Source of the DNA: CAXXOK01 sp963678055
GTDB lineage: Bacteria > Bacillota > Clostridia > Christensenellales > Aristaeellaceae
DNA length: 64,000 bases
Assembly (NCBI GenBank): GCA_963678055.1
Contig: OY782679.1
Location: 806,001-870,000 of the forward strand
Direction of reading: 5' to 3'
A program made the translations under genes and the position numbers. The stretch's first letter is position 1, and each line of letters begins with the position of its first letter. The notes beneath the pieces are model-generated. The model was not told the origin of the DNA. It did no database searches and was given only the letters and a program-made list of their open reading frames with translations. Below, one piece after another: positions 43,415 through 51,804 of this stretch.

Positions 43415-44082
43415 GCGCTGTGCTGGATACTGCGCTGTCGTATCTATTTCCGCAGCGCGTGTGCTGCCATGGCTGCGGCTGCTTGCTCACGGCGGGGGAG
43501 GGCATGCTCTGCAATGCGTGCCAAACTGCGCTGCAGGATTGTACGCTCAAACGCAAAGAGGAAGAGCTTGCGTTTAAACCTGAGCAGCTCTCCACAGCTG
43601 CTGCCTATGCGTACGATGGCTTGGCAGCCGATCTTGTCCGCGATCTGAAGTTTATGAGCGACCGGGCAGCCGCCCTGCCCCTGGCCGAGGGTATGGCAGC
43701 CCGCTACATACGCATGCTCAAGCTGCAAGCGGCAGATGTCTGCTTGGCCGTGCCGTCTCATCCCCGCCAAATTCGCAAACGCGGATATGCGCAGGCGCAG
43801 GTTTTATGCGATGCCTTTACGCAGATCACCGGCATGGCGCAAGCGCCGGACGCGCTGGCCCGGATACGCCAGGCGGCCTCGCAGGTGGGCAAAACCCGCG
43901 ATGAGCGAAAAAAGCAAATCGTCGGTGCGTTTGTGGCGCAGGATCAACAAATGGTGCGGGGGCGTTCTATACTTATGATTGACGATGTTTTAACCACAGG
44001 CGCAACGGCCTGTGAGTGTGCACGGGTACTGTATGCTGCGGGTGCGCTGCGCGTTCTGGCGCTTACCGCTTGCAGGGCATAG
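43411..44082 (+). CDS. ComF family phosphoribosyltransferase-like protein
   Basis: Protein of 223 residues with an N-terminal zinc ribbon (CCHGCGCLL, LCNACQ) and a C-terminal PRTase domain with the PRPP loop ILMIDDVLTTGATA. HPRQIRKRGYAQAQVL is a family hallmark. ComF is needed for DNA uptake in naturally competent species; in Clostridia its role is unclear. It starts inside the recD2 stop (ATGA), linking it with DNA processing. Confidence 0.92.
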   Translation: MSAVLDTALSYLFPQRVCCHGCGCLLTAGEGMLCNACQTALQDCTLKRKEEELAFKPEQLSTAAAYAYDGLAADLVRDLKFMSDRAAALPLAEGMAARYIRMLKLQAADVCLAVPSHPRQIRKRGYAQAQVLCDAFTQITGMAQAPDALARIRQAASQVGKTRDERKKQIVGAFVAQDQQMVRGRSILMIDDVLTTGATACECARVLYAAGALRVLALTACRA

Positions 44083-44097
44083 GAGGGTAAGATTATT

Positions 44098-44877
44098 ATG
44101 AAAGATGTGAAAAATATGGTCGTTCTGTATTTTTCGGGAACAGGGAACTCAAAGTTTGTCGCGCAGCAGTTGGCAAAGCAGATGGACTGCGCATGCCATT
44201 CCATTGAGGAGGATGTGGATTTCAGCGCTATGCTGCTTGCGGCAAACACCGTGGCGTTTGTTTACCCGATTTATGCATCCCGTATGCCGCGTATTTTGCG
44301 CGAATTTATCCGGGATCATCAAAGCGATTTGCTGCATAAAGCGCTGATCATCCTCGCCACACAGATGGGATTTTCCGGCGATGGCGCGCGCTGTCTGACC
44401 GATTTGCTGGAGCCGGGCAGCTATCGCGTGCTGTATGCCGAGCATATCACGATGCCCAACAACATCAACAACGTGGCTTTCTTCCCGCGCGCGTCACAAA
44501 AGCGCATTGAAAAGCTGACCCGAAAAGCGAAAGACAAAGTGGCTCGCATTGTCAGTGATATAAACGCCGGGGTTGTGAAGAAACGCGGCTTTAACCCGGG
44601 TTCCCGTCTGCTGGGACAATTGCAGGGCAGCTCTGCCCCGGGTATGGAGCGTAAAGCGCTGGACAAGGTCAAAATTGGGGACGAATGCATTGGCTGCGGT
44701 CTGTGCGTCAAGCGTTGCCCCATGCAAAACCTGATCATGGAAGGCGGCAAAGCAAAGGCCCTTGGCAACTGCACCGAGTGCTACCGCTGCATCAACCTGT
44801 GCCCGGAAAAGGCCATCCGTATCTATATGAAGAAAAAGGTGCAATGGCAGTACAAAGGCCCGCTGTCTGGCCGGTAG
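44098..44877 (+). CDS. EFR1-family flavodoxin-ferredoxin fusion
   Basis: Electron-transfer protein of 259 residues. The N-terminal part is flavodoxin-like (VLYFSGTGNSKFVA, FMN phosphate loop). The C-terminal part has two 4Fe-4S motifs, CIGCGLCVKRCP and CTECYRCINLCP. Proteins of this build are common in strict anaerobes and are cytoplasmic. The physiological partner is unknown. It lies 15 bases after comF in the same direction. Confidence 0.9.
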   Translation: MKDVKNMVVLYFSGTGNSKFVAQQLAKQMDCACHSIEEDVDFSAMLLAANTVAFVYPIYASRMPRILREFIRDHQSDLLHKALIILATQMGFSGDGARCLTDLLEPGSYRVLYAEHITMPNNINNVAFFPRASQKRIEKLTRKAKDKVARIVSDINAGVVKKRGFNPGSRLLGQLQGSSAPGMERKALDKVKIGDECIGCGLCVKRCPMQNLIMEGGKAKALGNCTECYRCINLCPEKAIRIYMKKKVQWQYKGPLSGR

Positions 44878-44909
44878 TTCAGGTTCGTATGATAATTCTG
44901 TCCAAAGCC

Positions 44910-44938
44910 TTGCAATTTCAGTATTGCAGGTGTATACT
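44910..44938 (+). promoter_or_regulatory. Promoter of the HPr-like gene
   Basis: TTGCAA at 44910-44915 and TATACT at 44933-44938 with a 17-base spacer, 28 bases before the ATG. Confidence 0.68.
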
Positions 44939-44965
44939 TCTGAAGTGTAAAAGGAGGCGAAATGC

Positions 44966-45193
44966 ATGAAAACAGTCAATATTAAATTGAGTCTGGCTGA
45001 AAATGTTAAATCATTCGTCAACATCATTAACCGGTATCCCTACGACGTTGATCTTCGTGCCGGCCGTCATGTGGTAGACGCCAAATCCATTCTGGGTATC
45101 TTCAGCCTGGATCTGTCCAAGCCCATCACCATGGAAGTCTATGCCGAATCCTGCGATGATCTTCTGGCGGATATCAAGCCCTTCGTGGCCTGA
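44966..45193 (+). CDS. HPr-like protein without the phosphorylatable histidine
   Basis: Protein of 75 residues with the HPr fold pattern. The regulatory serine region KSILGIFSL (S41, matching HPr Ser46) is kept, but the active-site segment that should read GxHARPA is LAENVKS and has no His; the only His is H34. It therefore cannot act as a PTS phosphocarrier in the usual way. Like Crh of Bacillus it could serve in signalling through the serine. AAAGGAGG lies upstream of the ATG. Confidence 0.83.
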   Translation: MKTVNIKLSLAENVKSFVNIINRYPYDVDLRAGRHVVDAKSILGIFSLDLSKPITMEVYAESCDDLLADIKPFVA

Positions 45194-45289
45194 TGACCCA
45201 TGCCCCATAGGGGCAAATCCTAATTGAGCAATCGGCCCTTTACGGGTCATGTATGGGGCAAAGTTTACCTTTGCCCCCTTTCTTTTTAT
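45193..45289 (+). ncRNA. Structured leader/terminator RNA with alternative pairings
   Basis: Visible pairings: ATGACCC (45193-45199) with GGGTCAT (45244-45250); TGCCCC (45201-45206) with GGGGCA (45210-45215); TGCCCCATA (45201-45209) with TATGGGGCA (45252-45260); and the terminator stem GGGGCAAAG (45255-45263) with CTTTGCCCC (45269-45277), followed by a pyrimidine and T-rich tail. The third pairing would break the terminator. It may be an attenuator for the DUF4364 gene or just the end of the HPr-like transcript. Confidence 0.5.
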
Positions 45290-45306
45290 TATGTGTAGGT
45301 GATTTC

Positions 45307-46074
45307 ATGTCATCCATCAAACCGGCCCCCAGAAACATATCCGAGACCGAGTACATGCTAACGCTGCTACGCTGCGTGCATGTGCTGGACTGTATCACGG
45401 AGCTTTCGCTCTGGACTTTTGTCGCGGAGCTGGAGCTGATGGATTATGTAACCATGCGCTTGTGCCTGCATAAGCTATTGGCGGCGGAACAGCTGCAATA
45501 CGGTGCGGGATCGCTGAAGAACCACTTGTATCTGACCGAGAAGGGTCTGGAAGCGATCAAACTGTTCGGCGAGCGTATCCCGGCGGAAGTCGCCGAGACG
45601 ATGGACGCGGCCGCTCCGGCCTTCCGGGAACGCATCTCTTCGGCCCAGCAGGTGCGTGCTGCCTACGATAGTGCGGTACGGGGCGATTATACGCTTAGCC
45701 TGTCCGTCATGGAGGGCGATTTGACGCTGCTGCATATCCGTATGCGCACCAAAAGCCGCCGGCTGGCGGGTCGGGCAATGAAATTGTTTGAAACGCAGTC
45801 GCCCAAAGTTTTGACGTACTTGTACGAGCTGGCACAAAGCGCGCAAAGCGAAAAACCGCCCGCGTCCGGCACGCGGGCAGACATTGTTCGCCACAGTGCC
45901 ACGGAGTACGAGGCCCGTCATACGCTGTATGGCAAAAAAGCGCAGCTGGACATAGCGCTGACGCTGCCATCCGAGGCGGCCGCCGGGGCTTACCTTGCCC
46001 AGTTTGCGGATACGGCAGTCGCGGGTGAAGCGGCGGAGATGCTCTGCAAGCTGATCTGTAATCTGCATTTATAA
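45307..46074 (+). CDS. DUF4364-like protein
   Basis: Protein of 255 residues with no signal peptide. The N-terminus is a winged-helix-like fold (ETEYMLTLLRCVHVLDCITELSL, in part) similar to the DUF4364 family, which is found in Clostridia. The C-terminal part (residues about 110-255) has mixed helix and strand. It is longer than the usual 170-180 residues of the family. The ATG at 45307 with AGGTGA upstream is the best start; the frame is open to 45253 but that part overlaps the terminator. Its role is unknown, perhaps regulatory. Confidence 0.68.
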   Translation: MSSIKPAPRNISETEYMLTLLRCVHVLDCITELSLWTFVAELELMDYVTMRLCLHKLLAAEQLQYGAGSLKNHLYLTEKGLEAIKLFGERIPAEVAETMDAAAPAFRERISSAQQVRAAYDSAVRGDYTLSLSVMEGDLTLLHIRMRTKSRRLAGRAMKLFETQSPKVLTYLYELAQSAQSEKPPASGTRADIVRHSATEYEARHTLYGKKAQLDIALTLPSEAAAGAYLAQFADTAVAGEAAEMLCKLICNLHL

Positions 46075-46130
46075 AACGATCAACAGTAAATTGCCGCTCG
46101 TTTTCGAGTGGCCTAAGGTGGATGGTTTTC

Positions 46131-46694
46131 TTGGCAAAACTCTATTTTCGTTATGGTGCGATGGGGTCGTCTAAAACGGCGAACGCCATCATGGTACAGT
46201 ACAATTATCTGGAACGCGGACAAAAAGCCCTGATGTTCAAACCCATGCTGGACAAACGCGATGGCACAAAGTTTGTGGCATCCCGCTGTGGGCTAAGCTG
46301 CGAATGCGACTTTTTTGAAAACATCGGCGATTACGATGTAACGCAGTATGATTGCGTTATCGTAGACGAGGCGCAGTTCTTAACCAAGCAGCAGGTGCAG
46401 CACCTGGTTCATATCGTGGATGAGCTGGGCGTGCCGGTGGTCGCTTATGGCCTGCGTACCGACTTCCGGGGTGAGTTTTTCGAGGGCAGCCTGTGGCTGA
46501 TGGCCTGGGCCGATACCCTGGAAGAGATTAAAACCGTGTGCTGGTGCGGCAAGAAAGCGACATACACAACGCGCATATACAACGGCAAAGTGATTAAAGA
46601 AGGCGAGCAGATTTTGCTGGGCGGCAATGAAAGCTATACAGCCCTCTGCCGCAAGCACTGGACCGAGGGAAAACTCGGCGAAGATACAGTGTAA
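46131..46694 (+). CDS. tdk: Thymidine kinase
   Basis: Phosphorylates thymidine for the salvage pathway, 187 residues. The P-loop is GAMGSSKTA, with Ser in place of the usual Gly before the Lys, a change known from clostridial enzymes. Walker B is VIVDEAQFL. The zinc lasso has CWCGKKATYTTR and ALCRKHW. The start is best at TTG 46131, where AAGGTGG lies 10 bases upstream and the protein begins MAKLYFRYGAM like its relatives; the ATG at 46122 is too close to that site. Confidence 0.92.
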   Translation: MAKLYFRYGAMGSSKTANAIMVQYNYLERGQKALMFKPMLDKRDGTKFVASRCGLSCECDFFENIGDYDVTQYDCVIVDEAQFLTKQQVQHLVHIVDELGVPVVAYGLRTDFRGEFFEGSLWLMAWADTLEEIKTVCWCGKKATYTTRIYNGKVIKEGEQILLGGNESYTALCRKHWTEGKLGEDTV

Positions 46695-46713
46695 GCTCGG
46701 ATAATACAATTTG

Positions 46714-46740
46714 TTAGCACTCAACTGCGTTGAGTGCTAA
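46714..46740. promoter_or_regulatory. CIRCE element (HrcA operator)
   Basis: TTAGCACTC (46714-46722), nine bases, GAGTGCTAA (46732-46740): a perfect match to the CIRCE consensus TTAGCACTC-N9-GAGTGCTAA. It lies 7 bases upstream of the -35 of the htpG promoter. Confidence 0.93.
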
Positions 46741-46747
46741 ATTTTGC

Positions 46748-46776
46748 TTGCAATCCGGTTTTTCGCGTGATAAAAT
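46748..46776 (+). promoter_or_regulatory. Promoter of htpG
   Basis: TTGCAA at 46748-46753 and TAAAAT at 46771-46776 with a 17-base spacer, 54 bases before the ATG. An alternative -10, TACAAT at 46705-46710, lies before CIRCE but has no matching -35. Confidence 0.6.
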
Positions 46777-46830
46777 AAGCCTATGCGGTACTGAAAGCCG
46801 CAAATATTCATGTATTAGGGAGGCTTTTGC

Positions 46831-48690
46831 ATGGCGCAAAGCAAGGGCAATATTTCCATTCATGCCAAGAATATCATGCCGATCATCAAGCGTTGGCTGT
46901 ATTCCGATAAGGATATTTTCATCCGCGAGATGGTCTCAAACGCATGTGATGCCATTGTGAAACAGCAGATGGCACACCCCGGCGCGGAGGACGACTACCG
47001 CGTTACGGTAACCCTGGATACCGAAAACAAAGAACTGCACTTTTCCGATAACGGCATCGGCATGACCCAGGATGAGGTCAAAAAGTATATCAACCAGGTG
47101 GCGTTTTCAAGCGCTGAGGAGTTTTTGAAGAACTACGAAGGCGAGAACAAGAGCGGCATCATCGGCCACTTCGGGTTGGGCTTCTACTCGGCGTTTATGG
47201 TTGCTAAAAAGGTGACCATCCAAACCCTGAGCGACGCAGAAGGCGCGACCCCCGTACAGTGGGAGAGCGAGGACGGCATGAAGTACAAGCTGTCCGAAGG
47301 AACCCGCGAGACGCGCGGTACCACCATCATTTTGTCGCTTGCGGACGATGAGGAAGAGTTTACCCACGAGCATAAAGTGCTGGAAGTGCTACGGCGCTAC
47401 TGCGAGTTTATGGCACAGCCGGTGTACTTCGAGGTCATCAAGCCTGAAGAACCGAAACAAGAGGGCGAGGATGCAAAGGACGAAACGCCCAAAGCGCCCG
47501 TCCATATCAACGATACACCTGCTCTGTGGTTGAAACAGCCCAAAGACTGCACCGATGAGGAATACCGCGAATTCTATAAAAAGGTCTTCCACGTATATGA
47601 AGAACCGCTGTTCTACGTGCACCTGAACGTGGACTATCCCTTCAACCTCAAGGGCATACTCTACTTCCCCAAAATCACCAACGATTTCGGCACCCGTGAA
47701 GGCGAAATTAAGCTGTTCTCCGGCCAGGTGTTTGTTGCCAACAACATCAAGGAAGTCATTCCGGATTTCCTGATGCTGCTCAAAGGCGTCATCGACTGCC
47801 CGGATCTGCCCCTGAACGTCAGCCGCTCCTTCCTGCAAAACGACGGGTATGTGAGAAAGCTGTCTGCCTACATCACCCGCAAGGTGGCCGACCGGCTGAC
47901 CGGGCTGTTTAAGAACGAGCGCGAAGACTACCAGAAATACTGGGACGATATCCATCCCTTTGTGAAGTACGGCTGCATGCAAGATGCCAAGTTCTTTGAT
48001 ATGGTCAAGGATTCGCTCCTGTTCAAATCCACCAAGGGCGAGTACTTCACCCTGCAGGAATATCTGGCGAAAAACGAAGGGAAGCTGGGTAAAAAGGTGG
48101 TCTATGCCAGCGAACCGACCCGGCAGTCCGCCGCGATCGCCATGTACGAAAAACAGGAGATTGATGTCATCGCCCTCGATTCGCTCATTGACCTGAATTT
48201 CGTGTCCTTCATGGAATATTCCGCGGGTGTGGAAGGGCTCTCCTTTGTGCGTGTGGACGGCGATGCCGCGACCTTCACCAAAGAAGAAGAAGCCGACGAT
48301 GAAAGCAAGAAACAGACCGAGGACAACGAAAAAGCGCTGAAGACCCTGTTTGATGAAGCCACCGGCAATGCGGAACTGGAAATTAAACTCCAGACCCTGA
48401 CCGATGATGATACATCCGCACTGTTGGTGCAGGATGAACAAGGCCGCCGCTTGAGTGAGATGTCCAAAATCTACGGCCAGGATTTCAAAATGCCTGAACG
48501 GCATACCCTGATTCTCAACCGTGGGGATGCTATTGTGCAGCGTTTGCTGACCGAGACCGACGCTGAGACCAAATCCCTGATCGCCGCCCAGCTCTATGAC
48601 TTGGCGCGGATGAGCGTGCGCCCGCTGGAAAAGGAAGAGATCACCGCATTCCTGGCCCGCTCCAACAAGCTGCTCAAGCTGGTAAAATAA
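46831..48690 (+). CDS. htpG: Molecular chaperone HtpG (Hsp90)
   Basis: ATP-dependent cytoplasmic chaperone, 619 residues, a normal length. The N-terminal GHKL ATPase has REMVSNACDAI, DNGIGMT and GHFGLGFYSAFMV; the middle and C-terminal dimer domains follow. AGGGAGG lies before the ATG. A perfect CIRCE element upstream shows likely control by the repressor HrcA, together with groESL and dnaK elsewhere. In Bacillus subtilis htpG is not under HrcA. Confidence 0.95.
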   Translation: MAQSKGNISIHAKNIMPIIKRWLYSDKDIFIREMVSNACDAIVKQQMAHPGAEDDYRVTVTLDTENKELHFSDNGIGMTQDEVKKYINQVAFSSAEEFLKNYEGENKSGIIGHFGLGFYSAFMVAKKVTIQTLSDAEGATPVQWESEDGMKYKLSEGTRETRGTTIILSLADDEEEFTHEHKVLEVLRRYCEFMAQPVYFEVIKPEEPKQEGEDAKDETPKAPVHINDTPALWLKQPKDCTDEEYREFYKKVFHVYEEPLFYVHLNVDYPFNLKGILYFPKITNDFGTREGEIKLFSGQVFVANNIKEVIPDFLMLLKGVIDCPDLPLNVSRSFLQNDGYVRKLSAYITRKVADRLTGLFKNEREDYQKYWDDIHPFVKYGCMQDAKFFDMVKDSLLFKSTKGEYFTLQEYLAKNEGKLGKKVVYASEPTRQSAAIAMYEKQEIDVIALDSLIDLNFVSFMEYSAGVEGLSFVRVDGDAATFTKEEEADDESKKQTEDNEKALKTLFDEATGNAELEIKLQTLTDDDTSALLVQDEQGRRLSEMSKIYGQDFKMPERHTLILNRGDAIVQRLLTETDAETKSLIAAQLYDLARMSVRPLEKEEITAFLARSNKLLKLVK

Positions 48691-48720
48691 AACGCTACAC
48701 GTGATTTAACTTGAATCAAG

Positions 48721-48750
48721 CAAAGGCCGCGCAGTGCGCGGCCTTTGTGT
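48721..48750. terminator. Terminator after htpG
   Basis: CAAAGGCCGCGC at 48721-48732 and GCGCGGCCTTTG at 48736-48747, a 12-base perfect stem with a 3-base loop. T-tail short. Confidence 0.8.
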
Positions 48751-48777
48751 TTGTAAAGTTTATATTTCCAGGACTGA

Positions 48778-49437
48778 TCAGGGCGTTTGTCTCGGCTTTT
48801 TCATAGACACAACTTCGGCAAAGCGCTGCTGTGACGGGGTTCCTGTAAGCTTCTCCTTGGCGGGGAATGTCTTGTCAAAGGCTTCACTGGCTTTGCTGTC
48901 CATGTGGTAGGCGGGGGATTCATGAAAGTGTCCGCTAGCGCCTTGCAGCGCGCCGGGTTTTAACTCATATGCTTGCAGGGATGCCAGATATATATTGCTC
49001 TTTGCAGCGATGCCGAATGCCTTGGCGGGCTGAAAGCCTAGGCGGCTGTAGTAGGCGGGGTCGCCCAGAATGATGACAGCAGTATATCCCAGTGTCTGTG
49101 CCAGCGTAAGGGTATGGCGCACCAAAGCACAGCCCACGCCCTGTTTTTGGTAGGCCGGCAACACCGACAGGGGCCCAAAGGTAAGGATAGGCAAGTCGCC
49201 GCCGCTATCCAGTGCGATGCGCGACTTCGTATACATAATATTGCCGACGATTTTACCGTCTATCTCCGCGACACAATCCAGGTCTGCGATAAAATCATCG
49301 GAGTCCCGCAGGATATGGGCCAGATAGTGTTCATCGCAGCCGGGCCCGTAATGGTTCCAAAACGCTTCACGGGTCAGGGTTTCCACGCTGCGGTAATCGG
49401 CTGGGGTCTCCCGCCGGATGATGATGGATGGATGCAA
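48778..49437 (-). CDS. GNAT-family N-acetyltransferase
   Basis: Acetyl-CoA-dependent transferase of 219 residues. The GNAT core runs over the first 165 residues: IIIRRETPADYRSVETL, VAEIDGKIVGNIM, GPLSVLPAYQKQGVGCALV (motif A, acetyl-CoA binding) and LGDPAYYSRLGF. The last 55 residues are a low-complexity extension. The start is best at TTG 49437 (AAGGA six bases upstream); a further TTG at 49455 falls in the SecG terminator. The acceptor is unknown. Confidence 0.88.
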   Translation of the reverse strand: MHPSIIIRRETPADYRSVETLTREAFWNHYGPGCDEHYLAHILRDSDDFIADLDCVAEIDGKIVGNIMYTKSRIALDSGGDLPILTFGPLSVLPAYQKQGVGCALVRHTLTLAQTLGYTAVIILGDPAYYSRLGFQPAKAFGIAAKSNIYLASLQAYELKPGALQGASGHFHESPAYHMDSKASEAFDKTFPAKEKLTGTPSQQRFAEVVSMKKPRQTP

Positions 49438-49453
49438 ACGATTTCCTTTCAAC

Positions 49454-49487
49454 AAAAAAGCCTTCCTTTACAAGAAGGCTGTTTTGC
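49454..49487 (-). terminator. Terminator of secG
   Basis: On the minus strand AGCCTTC and GAAGGCT (49474-49480 and 49459-49465) form a 7-base stem followed by six T. The GNAT gene's likely start follows directly. Confidence 0.75.
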
Positions 49488-49498
49488 ATTTTGCTTTT

Positions 49499-49735
49499 TT
49501 AGCCCAGCAACATCATAACAATGCTCAGTGCTACAAATAAACCGGTGCAGATCTTGGTGACCAGTGCCAGTTTGGCGTCCATACCTTTGGCCTTACTTTT
49601 GCCAAAGAACGTTTCTGCCGCGCCGCCAATCGCACCAAGGCCCGAGCGCGAACCGCTTTGTAAAAGCACGGTCACGATCATGACAATCGCCGATATCAAA
49701 AGCAGAATGCCTACAACCCATTGCGCTACACTCAT
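49499..49735 (-). CDS. secG: Preprotein translocase subunit SecG
   Basis: Small membrane subunit of the SecYEG channel, 78 residues with two transmembrane helices and the linker LLQSGSRSGLGAIGGAAETFFG, quoted here as SGSRSGLGAIGGA, which marks the family. The ATG at 49735 has AAGGAGG upstream. A terminator follows. Confidence 0.93.
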   Translation of the reverse strand: MSVAQWVVGILLLISAIVMIVTVLLQSGSRSGLGAIGGAAETFFGKSKAKGMDAKLALVTKICTGLFVALSIVMMLLG

Positions 49736-49813
49736 GCAGTGTACCCTCCTTGAGATTCATCAACCTATACTACCATTGGAACCTATAAATTGCAAGCGCT
49801 TCCTTCGATCATC

Positions 49814-50311
49814 TTATGACTTGGGTTGCTTGCCAATGCGGTTTGCTACGGGTATAAGCAGCGACCAGATGGCAACGCCGCTCAGGCCTTGCAGCACATT
49901 GCCGAGAATACCGGCAGTGGCTGCGGCCAGGCCAAACCCTAGAATAACCCATTCAGTGACGAAATATCCAAACACCATCACAGCTTCAGCCAACAGCATG
50001 TAGAACATCTGTACAGGCTGGCTATGCCTGCGGCTGGCGAAAACAGCAATTGCTGCGACTAGCGCTTTGATGATGAATGTCGGCAGGATATACACGGAAT
50101 ACCCGGCCAGCAAATCCGACAGCATGCTGCCAAGGGCAGCGGAGATCACAGCCGGCCAGCCCAGCATAGCCGATGCCAGCAGGATGAACCCGTCGCCCAG
50201 GTGGATGTACCCCTGTGCAATCGGGATCTTTAAAAAATAGGTGGCAACGAAGATAACCGCCGCCATCATACCGCTCAGCGCAATGGTCAGGGGTGAAATT
50301 TTCTTGGCCAT
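49814..50311 (-). CDS. ECF transporter S component
   Basis: Substrate-binding membrane subunit of an energy-coupling-factor importer, 165 residues with five to six hydrophobic segments. FLKIPIAQGYIHLGDGFI and the helix containing GSMLSDLLAGY resemble vitamin or precursor S components of the ThiW/HmpT-like group. The ATG at 50311 with AAAGGA is preferred to the upstream one at 50335. No ECF ATPase or T subunit is nearby. The substrate is unknown. Confidence 0.8.
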   Translation of the reverse strand: MAKKISPLTIALSGMMAAVIFVATYFLKIPIAQGYIHLGDGFILLASAMLGWPAVISAALGSMLSDLLAGYSVYILPTFIIKALVAAIAVFASRRHSQPVQMFYMLLAEAVMVFGYFVTEWVILGFGLAAATAGILGNVLQGLSGVAIWSLLIPVANRIGKQPKS

Positions 50312-50377
50312 GGAGTATCCTTTCTTCTGTGTCATCTGTTTGCCGGTGCAGACCCGGTCACCTGGGGTACTGCGCCA

Positions 50378-51250
50378 TTACAGGTAAGGCTTTTTGATAT
50401 TGGTTGCGCAGAATCCACCATGCTTGCGATACAGCGCATATAGCGATTCCAGTGCCGCCGAAACACCCGCGTCATGCTCTAGTCCAAGCCGTAAAAGCAG
50501 GTTCAGGCAAACGGCGTTAGGGATCATGGCCATGGTATGAAAGCATACATGGCGCGGCAACCATTCCGGTTTGAGCGTCGTGGCCGCCTGAAATTCGGCG
50601 TCTCGGTCTTCTGTAGTGAAAATGTTTTTGGCAGCAAGCTTATATGTCGTACTGGTATGCATTCCTTGCAGCGTATCCTTTCGCTGGGAAAGCAGATAGG
50701 CTATGCCGGCAAGGATGACGGGATTGTCCTGTGGAACGCCGAGAGCTAACATACGCTCCATTTGTATAACGGTTGCAGTAACTGTGTGGCCGAACGAGCC
50801 ATCCGTCTCCTGTTCGGCTTGGATCGTCTGCTGTAATGCTGCCAGAGCCGCTTGATCGTCCTGTGTTACATCCGCGCCCAGCAGCAGCTTGATGAGCAAT
50901 GCATGTTCATCATGGCGATTGCGCAGACCCTCCAGCGCTTAATAGGGGAGATTGGCCTCGCTCAGCAGCTCCGTGTGAACCAAAGCAGACAGAATACCGT
51001 AGCTGGTTTTTACACTGTCTTTCCCGCGCCACAGGCCGTTTTTTTGTTGCCTGGCCGCGAGACTTGAAACGACGGGCATGAGCAGTGCTTTGGCCATCCG
51101 CCGGGGAAGTGCGGGGAGGAGGTCGTAGCTTTTATGCGCAACGATAGCCTCAAACGCCTGGCTGTTTTCTGCAAACAGCGCGTCCGCAACCGTTTGGTAG
51201 CGCTTGCTGTTCATCAGCGGAAGGAGTCCCGCCGCCGTACATCTGAGCAT
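50378..51250 (-). pseudogene. Alpha-toroid (prenyltransferase/terpene-cyclase-like) protein split by an in-frame stop
   Basis: Two open frames in the same phase, 50939-51250 and 50378-50899, are separated by one TAA (50939-50941) and 13 codons. Joined they give about 290 residues with repeats such as QKNGLWRGKDSVKTSYGILSAL and QETDGSFGHTVTATVIQ, typical of alpha-alpha toroid folds of prenyltransferase and squalene-cyclase relatives. Only the first part has a good ribosome site (GGAGGG before ATG 51250); the second has none. Likely a recent nonsense mutation. It lies after the rubrerythrin-like gene in the same direction. Confidence 0.7.
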
Positions 51251-51321
51251 ACCCTGCCCTCCGTTTGGTTCGTGCGCCAGCGCTATGGCGATTTAGGCTG
51301 TTGCAGGGGTAAAGCTTAGAA

Positions 51322-51783
51322 TCAGGCGTAATTCCGCAAGGTGTGCAGGTGCCTGTCTTCTTCGCTTGCGATACGCAAAAGCATATCCGCCGCTTGCTTA
51401 TCGCTGCAAATTTCCGCAAAACTGCGGTAGGTGGCAGCGGCTTTTTGTTCGGCATTTCTGGCAAATTCTATCAGGCTTTTCTTGTCTTTCAGCATACCCT
51501 GGCGTACAGCGCTCATCAAGCCGCCCTCGAACAAAACGGAGGAGGCGACGGCCGCAAGGATCAGCTGTTGTTCCAGGCCTTTATCCAGCCCTTTGTACAG
51601 GGATTGAAACTGCGACAGATGCTGCTGCTCGTCCTGCAGAATGATGATAATCTGCTGGCGAAGCGATGCCGTTTCCTCGTCCTGGGTATCGGTAAGCATC
51701 AGTGCGCGTTCGTAAGTTTGTACGGCGTTTCGCTCCATTTCGATGGCAACGAAAAGAGCCTCTTGTTCTGATTGTATCTGCAT
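51322..51783 (-). CDS. Rubrerythrin/ferritin-like diiron protein
   Basis: Protein of 153 residues, all helical, with the two repeated diiron motifs: MERNAVQTYERAL and DEQQHLSQF in the first half, and ARNAEQKAAATYRSFA and EEDRHLHTL in the second. There is no rubredoxin domain. Such proteins deal with peroxide or iron in anaerobes. AAAGGG lies before the ATG at 51783. The long structured region upstream separates it from the DUF1858 gene. Confidence 0.85.
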   Translation of the reverse strand: MQIQSEQEALFVAIEMERNAVQTYERALMLTDTQDEETASLRQQIIIILQDEQQHLSQFQSLYKGLDKGLEQQLILAAVASSVLFEGGLMSAVRQGMLKDKKSLIEFARNAEQKAAATYRSFAEICSDKQAADMLLRIASEEDRHLHTLRNYA

Positions 51784-51804
51784 TTGTTAACCCTTTCCCG
51801 CATG

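Noticed and set aside
47389..48504. A minus-strand open frame of 371 codons opposite htpG
   Set aside because: It is the complement of conserved HtpG coding sequence and has a low-complexity Phe/Gly-rich product.
50336..50377. A riboswitch before the ECF transporter S component
   Set aside because: The gap is only about 66 bases to the chosen start and shows no known vitamin riboswitch motif or terminator.
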